From Roseofilum acuticapitatum BLCC-M154 (GTDB lineage: Bacteria > Cyanobacteriota > Cyanobacteriia > Cyanobacteriales > Desertifilaceae), in the NCBI RefSeq assembly GCF_030068475.1, contig NZ_JAQOSP010000104.1, positions 62,001-126,000 of the forward strand: a DNA stretch of 64,000 nt, given 5' to 3'. This document shows, piece by piece, positions 1-9,700 of this stretch. The notes under the pieces are model-generated. The model was not told where the DNA came from, did no database searches, and saw only the letters and a list, made by a program, of their open reading frames with translations. How positions within the stretch are numbered: the first letter of the stretch is position 1; the number at the start of each line of letters is the position of its first letter. The translations under genes were made by a program, and so were the position numbers.

Positions 1-161
1 AAAAACACAATCGGGATCGCCTCCAAGCGCGATAAACTGCGAATATAGGTATAGCGGATACGCCATCCTCGCCAGATCCAAGTCCGTTGTGCCCCCATCG
101 ATTGATGAGTAGATTTAAGATTCATCATCTGGATCATCCTCCCTATTTTCTCCTAACTCTC

Positions 162-1091
162 ATGATTGACCACGATCGCCTATTCAAGGAACTCCTCTCA
201 ACCTTTTTTCTCGAATTTCTGGAGTTATTCTTCCCTCAAGTCATCCACTATATCGACACACAATCTATAATTTTACTCGACAAAGAAGTATTTACTGATG
301 TCACCGAAGGCGAGAGACATGAAAGCGATTTAATCGCCCAAGTCCAGTTTCGCGGCAAACCCTCTTATTTTCTCATTCATATAGAAGCCCAAGCCAGTGC
401 CCAAAAAGACTTTGAGCGACGAATGTTTGTCTATTTTGCTCGCTTGCATGAAAAATTTTCCTTACCGGTTTATCCCATCGTCCTTTTTTCCTATGATACA
501 CCACTCAAAGAAGCCAAAAACCAATATAAAGTTACCTTTCCTGATTTAAATGTTTTAGAATTTAAGTATCAGGTGGTGCAACTCAATCGCTTAAATTGGC
601 GTGATTTTCTTAATCAGCCCAATCCCATCGCTTCTGCTTTGATGGCTAAAATGAGAATTGACCCTCAAGATAGACCCAAAGTCAAGGCCCAATGTTTACG
701 ATTATTAACCACATTGAAGCTAGATCCAGCCCGGATGCAGTTAATCTCAGGATTTGTGGATACCTATCTCAAGCTGAATCGCTCAGAAGAGCTAGAATTT
801 GAACAGGAAATTAGTACATTTACCCCATCGGAACAGGAGTCAGGTATGGAAATTATCACCAGTTGGATGGAAAAAGGAATTGAGCGAGGTATTGAGCGAG
901 GCATTGAACAGGGATTTATCCGAGAGAAGGAATTAATTCTGCGTCAAATGAAGCGTAAATTAGGCGAGATTGATTCGGAACTTGAAACTCAAATCAAAGC
1001 TCTGGATATTGAGCGAGTAGAAGCTTTGGGAGAAGCTTTACTAGACTTTAATTCGGTTCAGGATTTAACGGACTGGTTCAATCAAATCTAG
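162..1091 (+). CDS. Rpn-type PD-(D/E)XK nuclease / putative transposase with C-terminal DUF4351
   Basis: Protein of about 309 aa that looks like the cyanobacterial Rpn/PD-(D/E)XK family, proteins thought to promote RecA-independent recombination. The nuclease core is suggested by the acidic residue in HESDLIAQV followed by the strand IHIEAQ. A repeated run (KGIERGIERGIEQGF) then leads to a C-terminal DUF4351-like helical tail (QMKRKLGEI...EALLDF...LTDWF). The open frame extends upstream to 87, but the ATG at 162 (MIDHDRLFKELL) is where family similarity begins, so I chose it. Such genes are numerous and often decayed in filamentous cyanobacteria; this copy is intact. Family assignment is firm; the biological role is inferred. 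Confidence 0.8.
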   Translation: MIDHDRLFKELLSTFFLEFLELFFPQVIHYIDTQSIILLDKEVFTDVTEGERHESDLIAQVQFRGKPSYFLIHIEAQASAQKDFERRMFVYFARLHEKFSLPVYPIVLFSYDTPLKEAKNQYKVTFPDLNVLEFKYQVVQLNRLNWRDFLNQPNPIASALMAKMRIDPQDRPKVKAQCLRLLTTLKLDPARMQLISGFVDTYLKLNRSEELEFEQEISTFTPSEQESGMEIITSWMEKGIERGIERGIEQGFIREKELILRQMKRKLGEIDSELETQIKALDIERVEALGEALLDFNSVQDLTDWFNQI

Positions 1092-1155
1092 GGTGAGGAT
1101 TAAGTCAAGTATACAAATAAAAGGGTGAAGCTTTGCCTAATGCATGAACCTCCCC

Positions 1156-3894
1156 CTATCTTTTGGTCGTGGCATTCACGATCTTAAAAATTCCTTTCCA
1201 GCTATCTTCTAGCAAGGTATATAAAACCGGGACAACAATTAAACTTAATAGAGTAGAAGTGAGCAATCCCCCCATAATTGCCACTGCCATGGGTTGCCGC
1301 AATTCTGCCCCTGCACCCAATCCAAGGGCAAGAGGTAGCATTCCCAGTAGGGTCGATCCGGTGGTCATTAAAATGGGTCTGAGGCGCACTTTTCCGGTTT
1401 CTAATAAGGCAGTATGGCGGTCAATTCCTTTCTGGCGTAATTGGTTGGCATAGTCCATTAAAAGCAGGGCATTTTTATCTAATAATCCGAGGAGAAAAAT
1501 CAAACCCAAAAGGGAAATCATGCCAAAATCACTTTGGGTCATTAGTAAGGCTAACATGGCTCCGACAATAGATAAGGGGAGACATAAACCGACAACGATT
1601 GGCTCTTGCAGACGACCAAATAAGAGCCAAAGTAGCACGAGCATGGAGAGAACAGAAAAGATTAAGGTTGTACCAAAGCTACCAAAAACTTCGCTACTCG
1701 ATGCTCCTTCACCACTGATAATGAGGTGGATATTTTCTGGAAGGATGCTATTAGCAACTTGAGTGATTTTATCGCTGATATTGCCGATCGCCGCTCCATC
1801 GGTTAAATTAGCACTGAAGAGAATCACCCGCTCTCCCTGGTAGCGATCGATGCGTGTGGGTAGCTCTCCAGATTGATTCACTCCGGTTTCCGTAACCTCT
1901 AAATCGGCTAATCCAGGCAGTTGGGCTAACTCCTGCTGAAACTCTTGCCCGACTTGGGTTAGGAGCGCTAAATCCTTTCCCGCTAACATCACTTGCACCG
2001 GTTTTTGATCCACAGTATCTACAAATTGGATATCTTCAACGCTGATCGTAACCCTAGGAATTTTCGGGAGGTTATCCCGTAGGAATTGCTGCATTTCTAC
2101 AGTCGTTAACTGGCGATCGCCTTTAAGTATCACCCGCATCTGTCCCTTATTGGCTTCTCCCCGTAATCCCATAATCGTATAGACTTTTTCCACATCAGGA
2201 AGACTTAAAACCCCCTCTTCTAACGCTTCGGCAACATTACGAGACTTGCGTAAAAGGATACTTTCAGGAGACTTAGCCAGATTCGCTAACCAACCAAACG
2301 ATCCTTGATTTTCAGGGGTTTCCGTGGCAGGAGGAGCGCTAAATTTAGGCAATTCCGAGGTATAGACAATGTTAAACTCGCCGCGATCGAGTTGGGGGAT
2401 AAAACCTTTGGGGATAAAGGGAATCAGGGCAATCCCGGCGATGAAACTTAACAGAGCAATTCCCATGACAATCCATCGGTGATGTAAACACCATTCCAGC
2501 AGGGAACCATAGGCGCTAGAAACCCCATATCTTAGCACTGGCTTTTGTTTTAAGGTTTTTTGCCGTTTGAGCCAATCCACGGCTAAAATTGGCGTGAGGG
2601 TACGAGCAACGAGCAAAGAGGCGATCGCGGCGGCAGAAATGGTTAAGCCAAAGGGTTTGAAAAATTGTCCTACTGTGCCACCCATAAAGGCAACGGGGAG
2701 AAAAACGGCGACAATGGTAAGGGTAGAAGCAGACACGGTTAAGCCAATTTCATTCGTGGCGGCGATCGCCGCTTTTAAGGGAGATTTCCCTAACTCCACA
2801 TGGCGGATGATATTTTCGACTTCCACAATGGCATCATCCACAATAATGCCAATCACCAAGGCTAACGCCAACAGAGTAATGGTTTCCAAATTAAACCCAT
2901 AGCTCGCCATCACCATAAACGTGGCTAATAGAGACATGGGAATCGCTAAAGCAGCGATCAGGGTTGCAGGGATATTCCAGAGAAAAACAAAAATTACCAA
3001 TACGGCTAAGGCGATCGCCAAAAACAAAGCATCAATCGTTGATTGCGTGGCTTCTTCAATATATTCAGCATCCGTATCCGCTAAAACTAACTGTAAATCC
3101 TGATGATTCTCCTGTAACTGAGCAACTTCATTTTCAATCCGATCTACCACATCCAACGTATTGGCATCACTCCGTTTGACGACACTCAAAGCTAGGGCAT
3201 TTTCCCCATTAAACCTCACTAAGGTAGGCGGATGTTGGGTAGCCAAAACCTCGTCTAACTGGGAATCTGGCGAGGTTTCCCGGTTGCGATCTAAGCCATC
3301 TCCCAATAGATCCACCCGTAACACCCCCTCAACAGCCGATAATTGGGGCACAAAAGAAGATACAGCAATTTCACGTAACTCTGGCAAGGAAAGTGTCTCG
3401 CTGATGATGGCATAACTGATCGCGCTCGACTCATTCAAATTCAGAGCAATGACCTCAAATTCGGTATCCTGGGGTAGAGATACCTGATTTAAGTTGGCTT
3501 CTAATTGGGGGGCGATCGCCTCCAAATTCACCCCCACTTCAAAAATGCCATTGACTACCGTTTGTCCCGGATAGACTAAAGAGCGGCTATGGTTTAATCC
3601 GGGTAGATCCCCAAGCTCTTGTTCTATGGGTTCAGTCAGTTGAGATTCTACCTCTAAGGCAGTAGACAAAGGTGCAGAAGCATGAACCACCACCACCGGA
3701 AAGGTAATATCGGGAAAGAGGGCATATTTGAGGGAACTAAAGGCTAAAATCCCCGCCACCACTGTAGCGATCCAAAATCCTAGCGTGATTCTGGGGGAGG
3801 CGATCGCCCAACGGGAAATATTTAACCTCTGCCGCCATTTCTGGTGGCGCTGCATCCCTTTCGGCGATTTTCCTTTCCCTGAACTCATAGCCAA
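1156..3894 (-). CDS. RND-family efflux permease (AcrB/HAE1-like), shortened
   Basis: Inner-membrane proton-driven exporter of the RND superfamily. An N-terminal membrane helix (around residues 35-55) is followed by a periplasmic loop, then a block of helices with the paired aspartates in GIIVDDAIVEVENI, and a second half with the conserved lysine in GLLDKNALLLMDYA. These are the proton-relay residues of AcrB-type pumps, so it should be active. At 912 aa it is about 100 residues shorter than typical AcrB (about 1,030-1,050), the loss falling mainly in the first periplasmic loop. No membrane-fusion or outer-membrane partner lies beside it, so the substrate cannot be told. It is encoded convergently with the Rpn-type gene. 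Confidence 0.88.
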   Translation of the reverse strand: MAMSSGKGKSPKGMQRHQKWRQRLNISRWAIASPRITLGFWIATVVAGILAFSSLKYALFPDITFPVVVVHASAPLSTALEVESQLTEPIEQELGDLPGLNHSRSLVYPGQTVVNGIFEVGVNLEAIAPQLEANLNQVSLPQDTEFEVIALNLNESSAISYAIISETLSLPELREIAVSSFVPQLSAVEGVLRVDLLGDGLDRNRETSPDSQLDEVLATQHPPTLVRFNGENALALSVVKRSDANTLDVVDRIENEVAQLQENHQDLQLVLADTDAEYIEEATQSTIDALFLAIALAVLVIFVFLWNIPATLIAALAIPMSLLATFMVMASYGFNLETITLLALALVIGIIVDDAIVEVENIIRHVELGKSPLKAAIAATNEIGLTVSASTLTIVAVFLPVAFMGGTVGQFFKPFGLTISAAAIASLLVARTLTPILAVDWLKRQKTLKQKPVLRYGVSSAYGSLLEWCLHHRWIVMGIALLSFIAGIALIPFIPKGFIPQLDRGEFNIVYTSELPKFSAPPATETPENQGSFGWLANLAKSPESILLRKSRNVAEALEEGVLSLPDVEKVYTIMGLRGEANKGQMRVILKGDRQLTTVEMQQFLRDNLPKIPRVTISVEDIQFVDTVDQKPVQVMLAGKDLALLTQVGQEFQQELAQLPGLADLEVTETGVNQSGELPTRIDRYQGERVILFSANLTDGAAIGNISDKITQVANSILPENIHLIISGEGASSSEVFGSFGTTLIFSVLSMLVLLWLLFGRLQEPIVVGLCLPLSIVGAMLALLMTQSDFGMISLLGLIFLLGLLDKNALLLMDYANQLRQKGIDRHTALLETGKVRLRPILMTTGSTLLGMLPLALGLGAGAELRQPMAVAIMGGLLTSTLLSLIVVPVLYTLLEDSWKGIFKIVNATTKR

Positions 3895-3968
3895 CCTTGC
3901 CCTAAGCTATCGATAAAAAATCCCCAAGAGCTGGGGACAATAAACCTAAAAAAATAGACTCATGGATC

Positions 3969-4295
3969 TTAAATTAACTTAGCCGCGCATTCTTGACCAA
4001 TTTCAGTAAATTCGGAGGGATCTTCTCCTTTTGCCTCAGCTTCACGAATGATTCTCTGATAGTCAGCATAAGGAAACTGAGCTTGAAACTCAGTTAGCAC
4101 ACATTGACATAAGGGTTCGACGAAATCTGCCGGTAAAAATGTCTCCACTTTTGTGCTGCAATTGTCGAGAATTTCATTCACCGCTTTTTCGGGATAACGA
4201 TTCGGGGTAGACTGCGCTCTAGCTAGGGGAGTTACCAATATCCCTAAATATCCCAGGCTCATCAGGGTTGATAACCCTATTTTCCATGCATCCAT
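3969..4295 (-). CDS. Small exported protein of unknown function
   Basis: A 108-aa protein that I do not recognise. Residues 1-27 form a signal peptide (MDAWKIGLSTLMSLGYLGIL..., ending near ALARAQS-type residues), so it is probably exported to the periplasm or thylakoid lumen. The mature part contains four cysteines (DNCST, LCQC, QECAAK), enough for two disulfides, and is rich in acidic residues. It lies 74 bp upstream of the RND gene on the same strand, so the two may be co-transcribed, but nothing else links them. Confidence 0.6.
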   Translation of the reverse strand: MDAWKIGLSTLMSLGYLGILVTPLARAQSTPNRYPEKAVNEILDNCSTKVETFLPADFVEPLCQCVLTEFQAQFPYADYQRIIREAEAKGEDPSEFTEIGQECAAKLI

Positions 4296-4399
4296 GATTG
4301 TTATTGTCCTTGAATTCTCAATCGATTAGAATAACTGGGCAGTAAAGAAGTTTCGGGTACTCAATAAGTTCCCCAGGGTTTCACCTGAGAAGAATTGAC

Positions 4400-5125
4400 T
4401 TGGATCAGATCGACATCTCCTTACCCAATGTGATTTTAGTCCCTCAAGGGGCTGAATATCACGCGGTTCGTCGAGGTATAGCTTCTTTGTCATTATCCTC
4501 TAGGTTGCCTCTGGTGTATCCCATTCCTATGGGAGGGGAAGCGGTTACGGGGTACTTGCAACAGTGGATCGGAGAAATTTTACCCGATCGTGTTAGCGAT
4601 GGGGAGCATTATCGCCCCAAAGTTCTGGTATTGGGATTAGCCGGAAGTTTGTCCCCTGACTATCCACTGGGCGATCGCGTGGTCTATCAACAGTGTTATC
4701 ATCTCGGAGAGACTCTAGAGTGCGATCGCTCCTTAACCGAGTTTCTCCGGCTTCGACTAACCCCCCATACCCCAGCGATCAGAGCCTTAACCAGCACTTC
4801 TATTATTACTCAAGCCAGTGAAAAAAAACACCTTGGTCAAACCTATGGCGCTTCTGCTGTGGATATGGAAGGCTTTGCGATCTTAAAAACCTTACAAAGC
4901 CTAGATATTCCGGTGGGGATGGTACGGATTATTGGCGATCGCCATAATCAAGATCTACCCAATCTCAATGCTACTCTGAACCCTCAAGGGCAACTCGATC
5001 CCCTTTCCCTCACCCTAGAGCTGCTCAAACATCCCCTCAAAGCCATGAATCTGATTCAGGGATCGCTGCGAGCATTACCGATTCTCTCTCAAATAGCGAT
5101 CGAACTTTATGATGTACAGCCTTAA
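4400..5125 (+). CDS. Nucleosidase/phosphorylase-superfamily protein (PNP/MTAN-like)
   Basis: A 241-aa protein resembling 5'-methylthioadenosine/S-adenosylhomocysteine nucleosidase and purine nucleoside phosphorylases. Visible family features are the strand-loop KVLVLGLAGSLSP in the first half and the substrate-binding segment SAVDMEGFAI, where the Met-Glu pair normally contacts the ribose. A late acidic residue falls in VRIIGDRHN. The start used is a TTG; no convincing ATG lies nearby, so the N-terminus is uncertain. Substrate cannot be decided; in cyanobacteria related proteins are annotated simply as phosphorylases, and some act in hopanoid synthesis. It is divergent from the small secreted protein gene. 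Confidence 0.65.
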   Translation: MDQIDISLPNVILVPQGAEYHAVRRGIASLSLSSRLPLVYPIPMGGEAVTGYLQQWIGEILPDRVSDGEHYRPKVLVLGLAGSLSPDYPLGDRVVYQQCYHLGETLECDRSLTEFLRLRLTPHTPAIRALTSTSIITQASEKKHLGQTYGASAVDMEGFAILKTLQSLDIPVGMVRIIGDRHNQDLPNLNATLNPQGQLDPLSLTLELLKHPLKAMNLIQGSLRALPILSQIAIELYDVQP

Positions 5126-5171
5126 AGGCTCAAAGCCATGTACCACAACCCTATTCCCTATTCCCTATTCC

Positions 5172-6737
5172 CTAGCGCGAAGCGCTATAATCCCGTCCTG
5201 AGCCATAATGCCAACCCTCTCGCCAACGGTGATAAGTGTAGCGTTGCTCTGGAGAAAGGAATTTTAGAGCAGGTTCTAAGGAATTACCGATGACATCCAA
5301 TAGGGTATAAGCCGCTAAATTCTGATAATGGATCATCCAGTTAATCAGAGTAAGCAAGCCTACTTGAGGAATAATTTTCAGCACAGAAAGGGGTTGTTGA
5401 ATCCAGGTTTTAAGTAAGGTTTCAGTTAAGCCGGGAAACTGTACCACATCTTGCAAAAAGGGACGTAAAACATCATCGCCTGCTTCTTCCATAATGGCAA
5501 AAACGCCCCGGAGCAAGTCATTGGGAGGCACGAGAAAGTCTTTGCTTTCCATTTTTAAACTCATGGAGCGTTGGAAGAGCCAAGTAACGGATAAACTGGG
5601 TTGATAGGGTTGGAGTAGAGATAATTGTTTTTGTTTGAGATGATCTAGGGTTAAGGCTTCTTCAATGCCCAAGGTTAAGCGCTTTAAGTGGCGGATCATG
5701 GCTCCAAAACCGCCAAAACTGAGGGGAGACTGACTACCACTACTATCACCGATGGGTAAGATGCGATCGAAGGGCAGTTTTAGGGGACTATTTTGATAAC
5801 AGGGAAAGAAGCCGAAGAGGGCGCGTTGAAACGTGAGTTGATCGAGGGAAATGTTTTGGTATTCGGGGAGTAAGCGCAAGTATTCTTCATAGAAAAATTC
5901 TAGGCTAAACCGATCGCGATGGGCATCTAAGTAAGTGAATAAATAGGTAGTGCGCCCATCTTTGGCAGGAAAAGCTTCCCAGAAATATTGACAGTGATGT
6001 ATGGGGGGAGTGAAGGAGACAAACAGATCTCCGGTATCATTTTGGGGATAGCCTTGAGCGACGCTACCAACGACTAAACAGACGGCATCGGGTTTTGCTC
6101 CTGCTCGTGCTTGTTGACTGATGGGGGAAAAGTGCCCCATGGCATCGAGGAGTAAGCGAGCATTAATGTTTTGATTTCCTGCTTTGATGATAATGCGATC
6201 GCCGTAAATCGTCGCTCCTGCAAACGGCGTTTGCTCTAACAGGGTTCCTCCTGCTGCCAAAAAACGCTGCTTGAGACACTCCAACAGAAACACCGGATCG
6301 ATGCCAATATTGAGGATATCCTTAACCCAAATATCCCGGCTACCGGGAAAACTAATCCGGGCTGGGTTATACTCAGTGGCGATCGCCTCCTCTAACTCCT
6401 CCTCAGTCAAAACCCCCAACTCCACCAACACCCCCAACTCCCGACGGGAAATATTCCACTCCTGCACCCTACCCCGCAGAATTCCCCGCTCTATCACCGT
6501 CACCCCAATGCCGCGCAACTGCAACGCACAGCCCATCATAATCCCCAGAGTCCCCCCACAGATCGCCACATCCGTATCTAAAGGTTCATCTCCCGAAATC
6601 CCGCGATCGGCTACCCGAATCACTTCCGAAACCGGTATACTTGACGAGCGCACACTTGACCAGAGTTGATCCGCCTTTCGCAACCCTCCCAGCACATCCC
6701 CCGGTAATGGGGATAAAATTTCCTCAGTCTTACTCAT
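5172..6737 (-). CDS. cruP: CruP-like FAD-dependent oxidoreductase (lycopene cyclase paralogue)
   Basis: A 521-aa flavoprotein with an N-terminal dinucleotide-binding fold (DVAICGGTLGIMMGCALQ, with the acidic end of strand 2 in VIERG) and a later FAD motif (LPIGDSSGSQSPLSFGGFG). Length and this combination match CruP, a paralogue of the CruA lycopene cyclase found in cyanobacteria and plants. From memory CruP is linked to removal of a lycopene epoxide and protection from reactive oxygen rather than to cyclisation. I chose the ATG at 6737 (MSKTEEIL) over an upstream one at 6764. The last residues (YSASR) and stop are encoded by a dispersed palindromic repeat (about 5172-5190), so the C-terminus has been altered by repeat insertion. 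Confidence 0.72.
   Translation of the reverse strand: MSKTEEILSPLPGDVLGGLRKADQLWSSVRSSSIPVSEVIRVADRGISGDEPLDTDVAICGGTLGIMMGCALQLRGIGVTVIERGILRGRVQEWNISRRELGVLVELGVLTEEELEEAIATEYNPARISFPGSRDIWVKDILNIGIDPVFLLECLKQRFLAAGGTLLEQTPFAGATIYGDRIIIKAGNQNINARLLLDAMGHFSPISQQARAGAKPDAVCLVVGSVAQGYPQNDTGDLFVSFTPPIHHCQYFWEAFPAKDGRTTYLFTYLDAHRDRFSLEFFYEEYLRLLPEYQNISLDQLTFQRALFGFFPCYQNSPLKLPFDRILPIGDSSGSQSPLSFGGFGAMIRHLKRLTLGIEEALTLDHLKQKQLSLLQPYQPSLSVTWLFQRSMSLKMESKDFLVPPNDLLRGVFAIMEEAGDDVLRPFLQDVVQFPGLTETLLKTWIQQPLSVLKIIPQVGLLTLINWMIHYQNLAAYTLLDVIGNSLEPALKFLSPEQRYTYHRWREGWHYGSGRDYSASR
5174..5190. repeat. Small palindromic repeat (AGCGCGAAGCGCT)
   Basis: The palindrome AGCGCGAAGCGCT overlaps the stop codon of the CruP-like gene. 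The same or complementary motif recurs at 16379-16395 and 16438-16454, and degenerate forms appear near 35440-35490 and 38175-38190. It is preceded here by runs of CCCTATT, a tandem-heptad type common in filamentous cyanobacteria. Confidence 0.6.
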
Positions 6738-6766
6738 AACCCATCCATCAGTCAACCTCTCCATTG

Positions 6767-9700
6767 TTAATGATTAATTGCCAATTGCCCAATATCCCCC
6801 TGACATACCCACGCACCCCAGTAATACGGATGGGAGAGGGGGCGATCTTCATCTGCATAATTACCTCTTATCTCTTGTAAAATAGACTGCCCTAAATCCG
6901 ACTGGCGCAACTCCCCAGCCGTCACCGTGCAGACATCAGACTGAGCATGGGCAAGGGCGGCAGCGCGTCCCAGACCTTCCTCTAGGTGGTGGAATAAGCG
7001 TTCCATTAGATACGCCGTAGCTAGGGCGGGAACTGACCACAGGCTCATGATTAGGGTTTTTGACCCGGCGACGACAAACGCCCGCCGTAAGCCAAACACG
7101 CCCTCGCCAGAAGCCACCTCACCGAGTCCGGTTTGGCAGGCAATCAGGGCGCTCAGTTCATTACCCCACAGGTCTAAAGCAGCGATGTCCTGAGCCAACA
7201 GCACCCCCTTCATCCCCTCTGGGAGCGGCTTACCCTGGTTCCAGATATTCGCTCCCGCCAGGGCAACCCCCGCCCGGTACATGGCATCCTCCGCCGCTTC
7301 CGAGTCTAGGCGGCTGGGAGGATGGGCATTGAGGTAGGCTTGGATGTTGGGGGTTAGAGCGCGGAGGCGTTGGGTAAATTCGGGATAATTATTATCTTGG
7401 CAATATTGGATAACTTGCTCGACCTCTTCTAATAGGTGCGGGTTCATTAAGTCAGAATGTTGCTCAAAGAGTTGGGTTTCCTGTTCGGGGTTAGCCACAA
7501 GTAACGCTAGAACAAACTCAACATAAGGCTTTTGTCCCGTGCGGGCGAAGCCGTGGGTGGCAATGGCGAGGATGCGGGGACAGTCCCCATGGGTGAGATG
7601 GGTGGAGACGGCTTCCTTATCCAGATAGGCTTGTGTTCCCAGCCGTTCAGCCACCTGGCGACCAAAGATATCCGTTCCCACGGCACGACCAAACCCGGAG
7701 AGGGTGGTTAGGGTTGCCTCTAAGCCAGCTTGGGCAATGCCTTGGTTTTGTTCATCGGGTGCGGGATGGGACTTTTCACCGTCCCAGTTGTAGTCAGGGT
7801 CAGCCAGAATCGTTGCCGGACACACATTCAGCTTACGCTTCGGTAACTGGCGCGGCAGCAGGTCGCGTCCTGAACTCAGGTAACTCATACTATATATATG
7901 GGCCAGATAACCCTGGGATGGCTTCCCCTCCTCCCCCCCGTCATTGCGAGCAGAACGCAGTGGAGCAAAGCAATCTCCAGCCCCCATGACAGACTCCTCT
8001 CCCCCGTCATTGCGAGTGGAACGCAGTGGAGCGAAGCAATCTCCAACCCCCCTCTCCCGTGGGAGAGGGGCTGGGGGAGAGGGCATCGGCAAAATCTGAA
8101 ACGGCAGCAAATTCAACGCCCCATCCGGAGCCAGGAACCAGTGGGAAACCCCAGCCAACGCCTCAATCAACGGTTGGCAGAGAACCCGATAGACTTGCTC
8201 TTGCGTCTGCGACTGTTCCTTAGCTTTCTCCTCCCGCTTTTTCTTCTCCTCCCGCTCCTTCTGCGCTTTCTGCTCTTCAAACTCTGGTGTACGACGCGCC
8301 AGGTTATCCCCTGAGCCGGTAAAATAGCCGCGAAATTGGGTAATCAACCCGTCCAAGGCTTCCGCTTCTCCTAAATCAATTAACCGCACCTGCTCCGGTT
8401 GGTGCGCCATCACCGTAAACGCCAGATAGCGCTCCTCTTGCCACTGTTGCTCAGACTCACCAAAATCATTACGACGGAAGCGAACAAACTCCACCAGCGC
8501 CGAACCTTCCGGCAGTTGGTCGGCAACCACTTGCCGGTTAATCGTGTCTTGGTTCAGTTGCAGCTCTGGCACTTCCTTGGCCAGTTGTTTTTCCAGGCTT
8601 TCCGCTTCAGTTTGCAGGTCTTTGACGCGCTGGCGATGCTCCTGGCGCTGTTTTCGGTCAACCTCTGGGTCAATCTGGGGAGGGGGTGGGCTATACGTCG
8701 CTTCCCGCAGTTCCTCCAGAGCGTCTTGCCACTGACGGAACAGAGCCATCACCGTTTCTCCATAGCGTCCCCCATGGATAACCGCACTCTGGGCCGCCAA
8801 AGCTGCCGTGGTCAGGGATTTGCGGCGCAATACGGCATCGAGGGCAGCCCCCACCGCTTCCGGGTCATCGGCTAGAGACTGGGACACCAGGCTGAGGAAT
8901 AAATCATAGGTTATCCGGTTGGATTGCAGATATTCCCGGCGCTCCCGGTCAGAATGGGTGCTGAAGATATAGCGCAGTCGGTTTTGTTCGCACTTCAGAG
9001 AAGCTTGGAATTGCTGCAACGCTTCCCTGTATCTGCCTTGAGACTGGTACAACAGAGCCAGGTTGTTCAGGTGGGTGGTAAGTTGGGGATGGTTATCGGG
9101 TAGGGCGATGGGGGCGATCGCTAATGCTTCTTGGTACAGGGGTTCGGCTTCCGTGTATCTGCCTTGAGACTTGTACAACCCTGCCAGGTTGTTCAGGTGG
9201 GTGGCAAGTTGGGGATGGTGTTCGGGTAGGGCGATGCGGTCGATGGCTAATGCTTCTTGGAACAGGGGTTCGGCATCGGTGTATCTGCCTTGAGACTGGT
9301 ACAACAGAGCCAGGTTGTTCAGGTGGGTGGCAAGTTGGGGATGGTTTTCGGGTAGGGCGATGCGGACTATGGCTATTACTTGTTGGAACAGGGGTTCGGC
9401 ATCGGTGTATCTGCCTTGAGACTGGTACAACGCTGCCAGGTTGTTCAGACTCGTGGCTACGTTTTCATGCTCATTCCCCCACCGCTCCCGCGCCAGTTCG
9501 ATCGCCCTCTCTCCCAGGGGAATAGCGGCTGCATATTGTCCCTGTTGGTACAGTTGCACCACTTGCTGGTTTACGGTTTCCCAACTCTCGGCATTATCAG
9601 AGCCTCCCATTTCTCGTATTGCGGGTTCCAGGTGTTGGGCAAACTCTTCTAACCACTTGGCGTTCTTCTCCTGTCCCTGACTGCGAAGATATTGGCTATA

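Noticed and set aside
9030-9475. CRISPR-like repeat array
   Set aside because: Units are contiguous coding TPRs without spacers. No CRISPR array or cas gene is seen in the window.
7060-9680. Several open frames on the plus strand opposite the CHAT gene
   Set aside because: They are antisense shadows of the long, clearly coding minus-strand frame.
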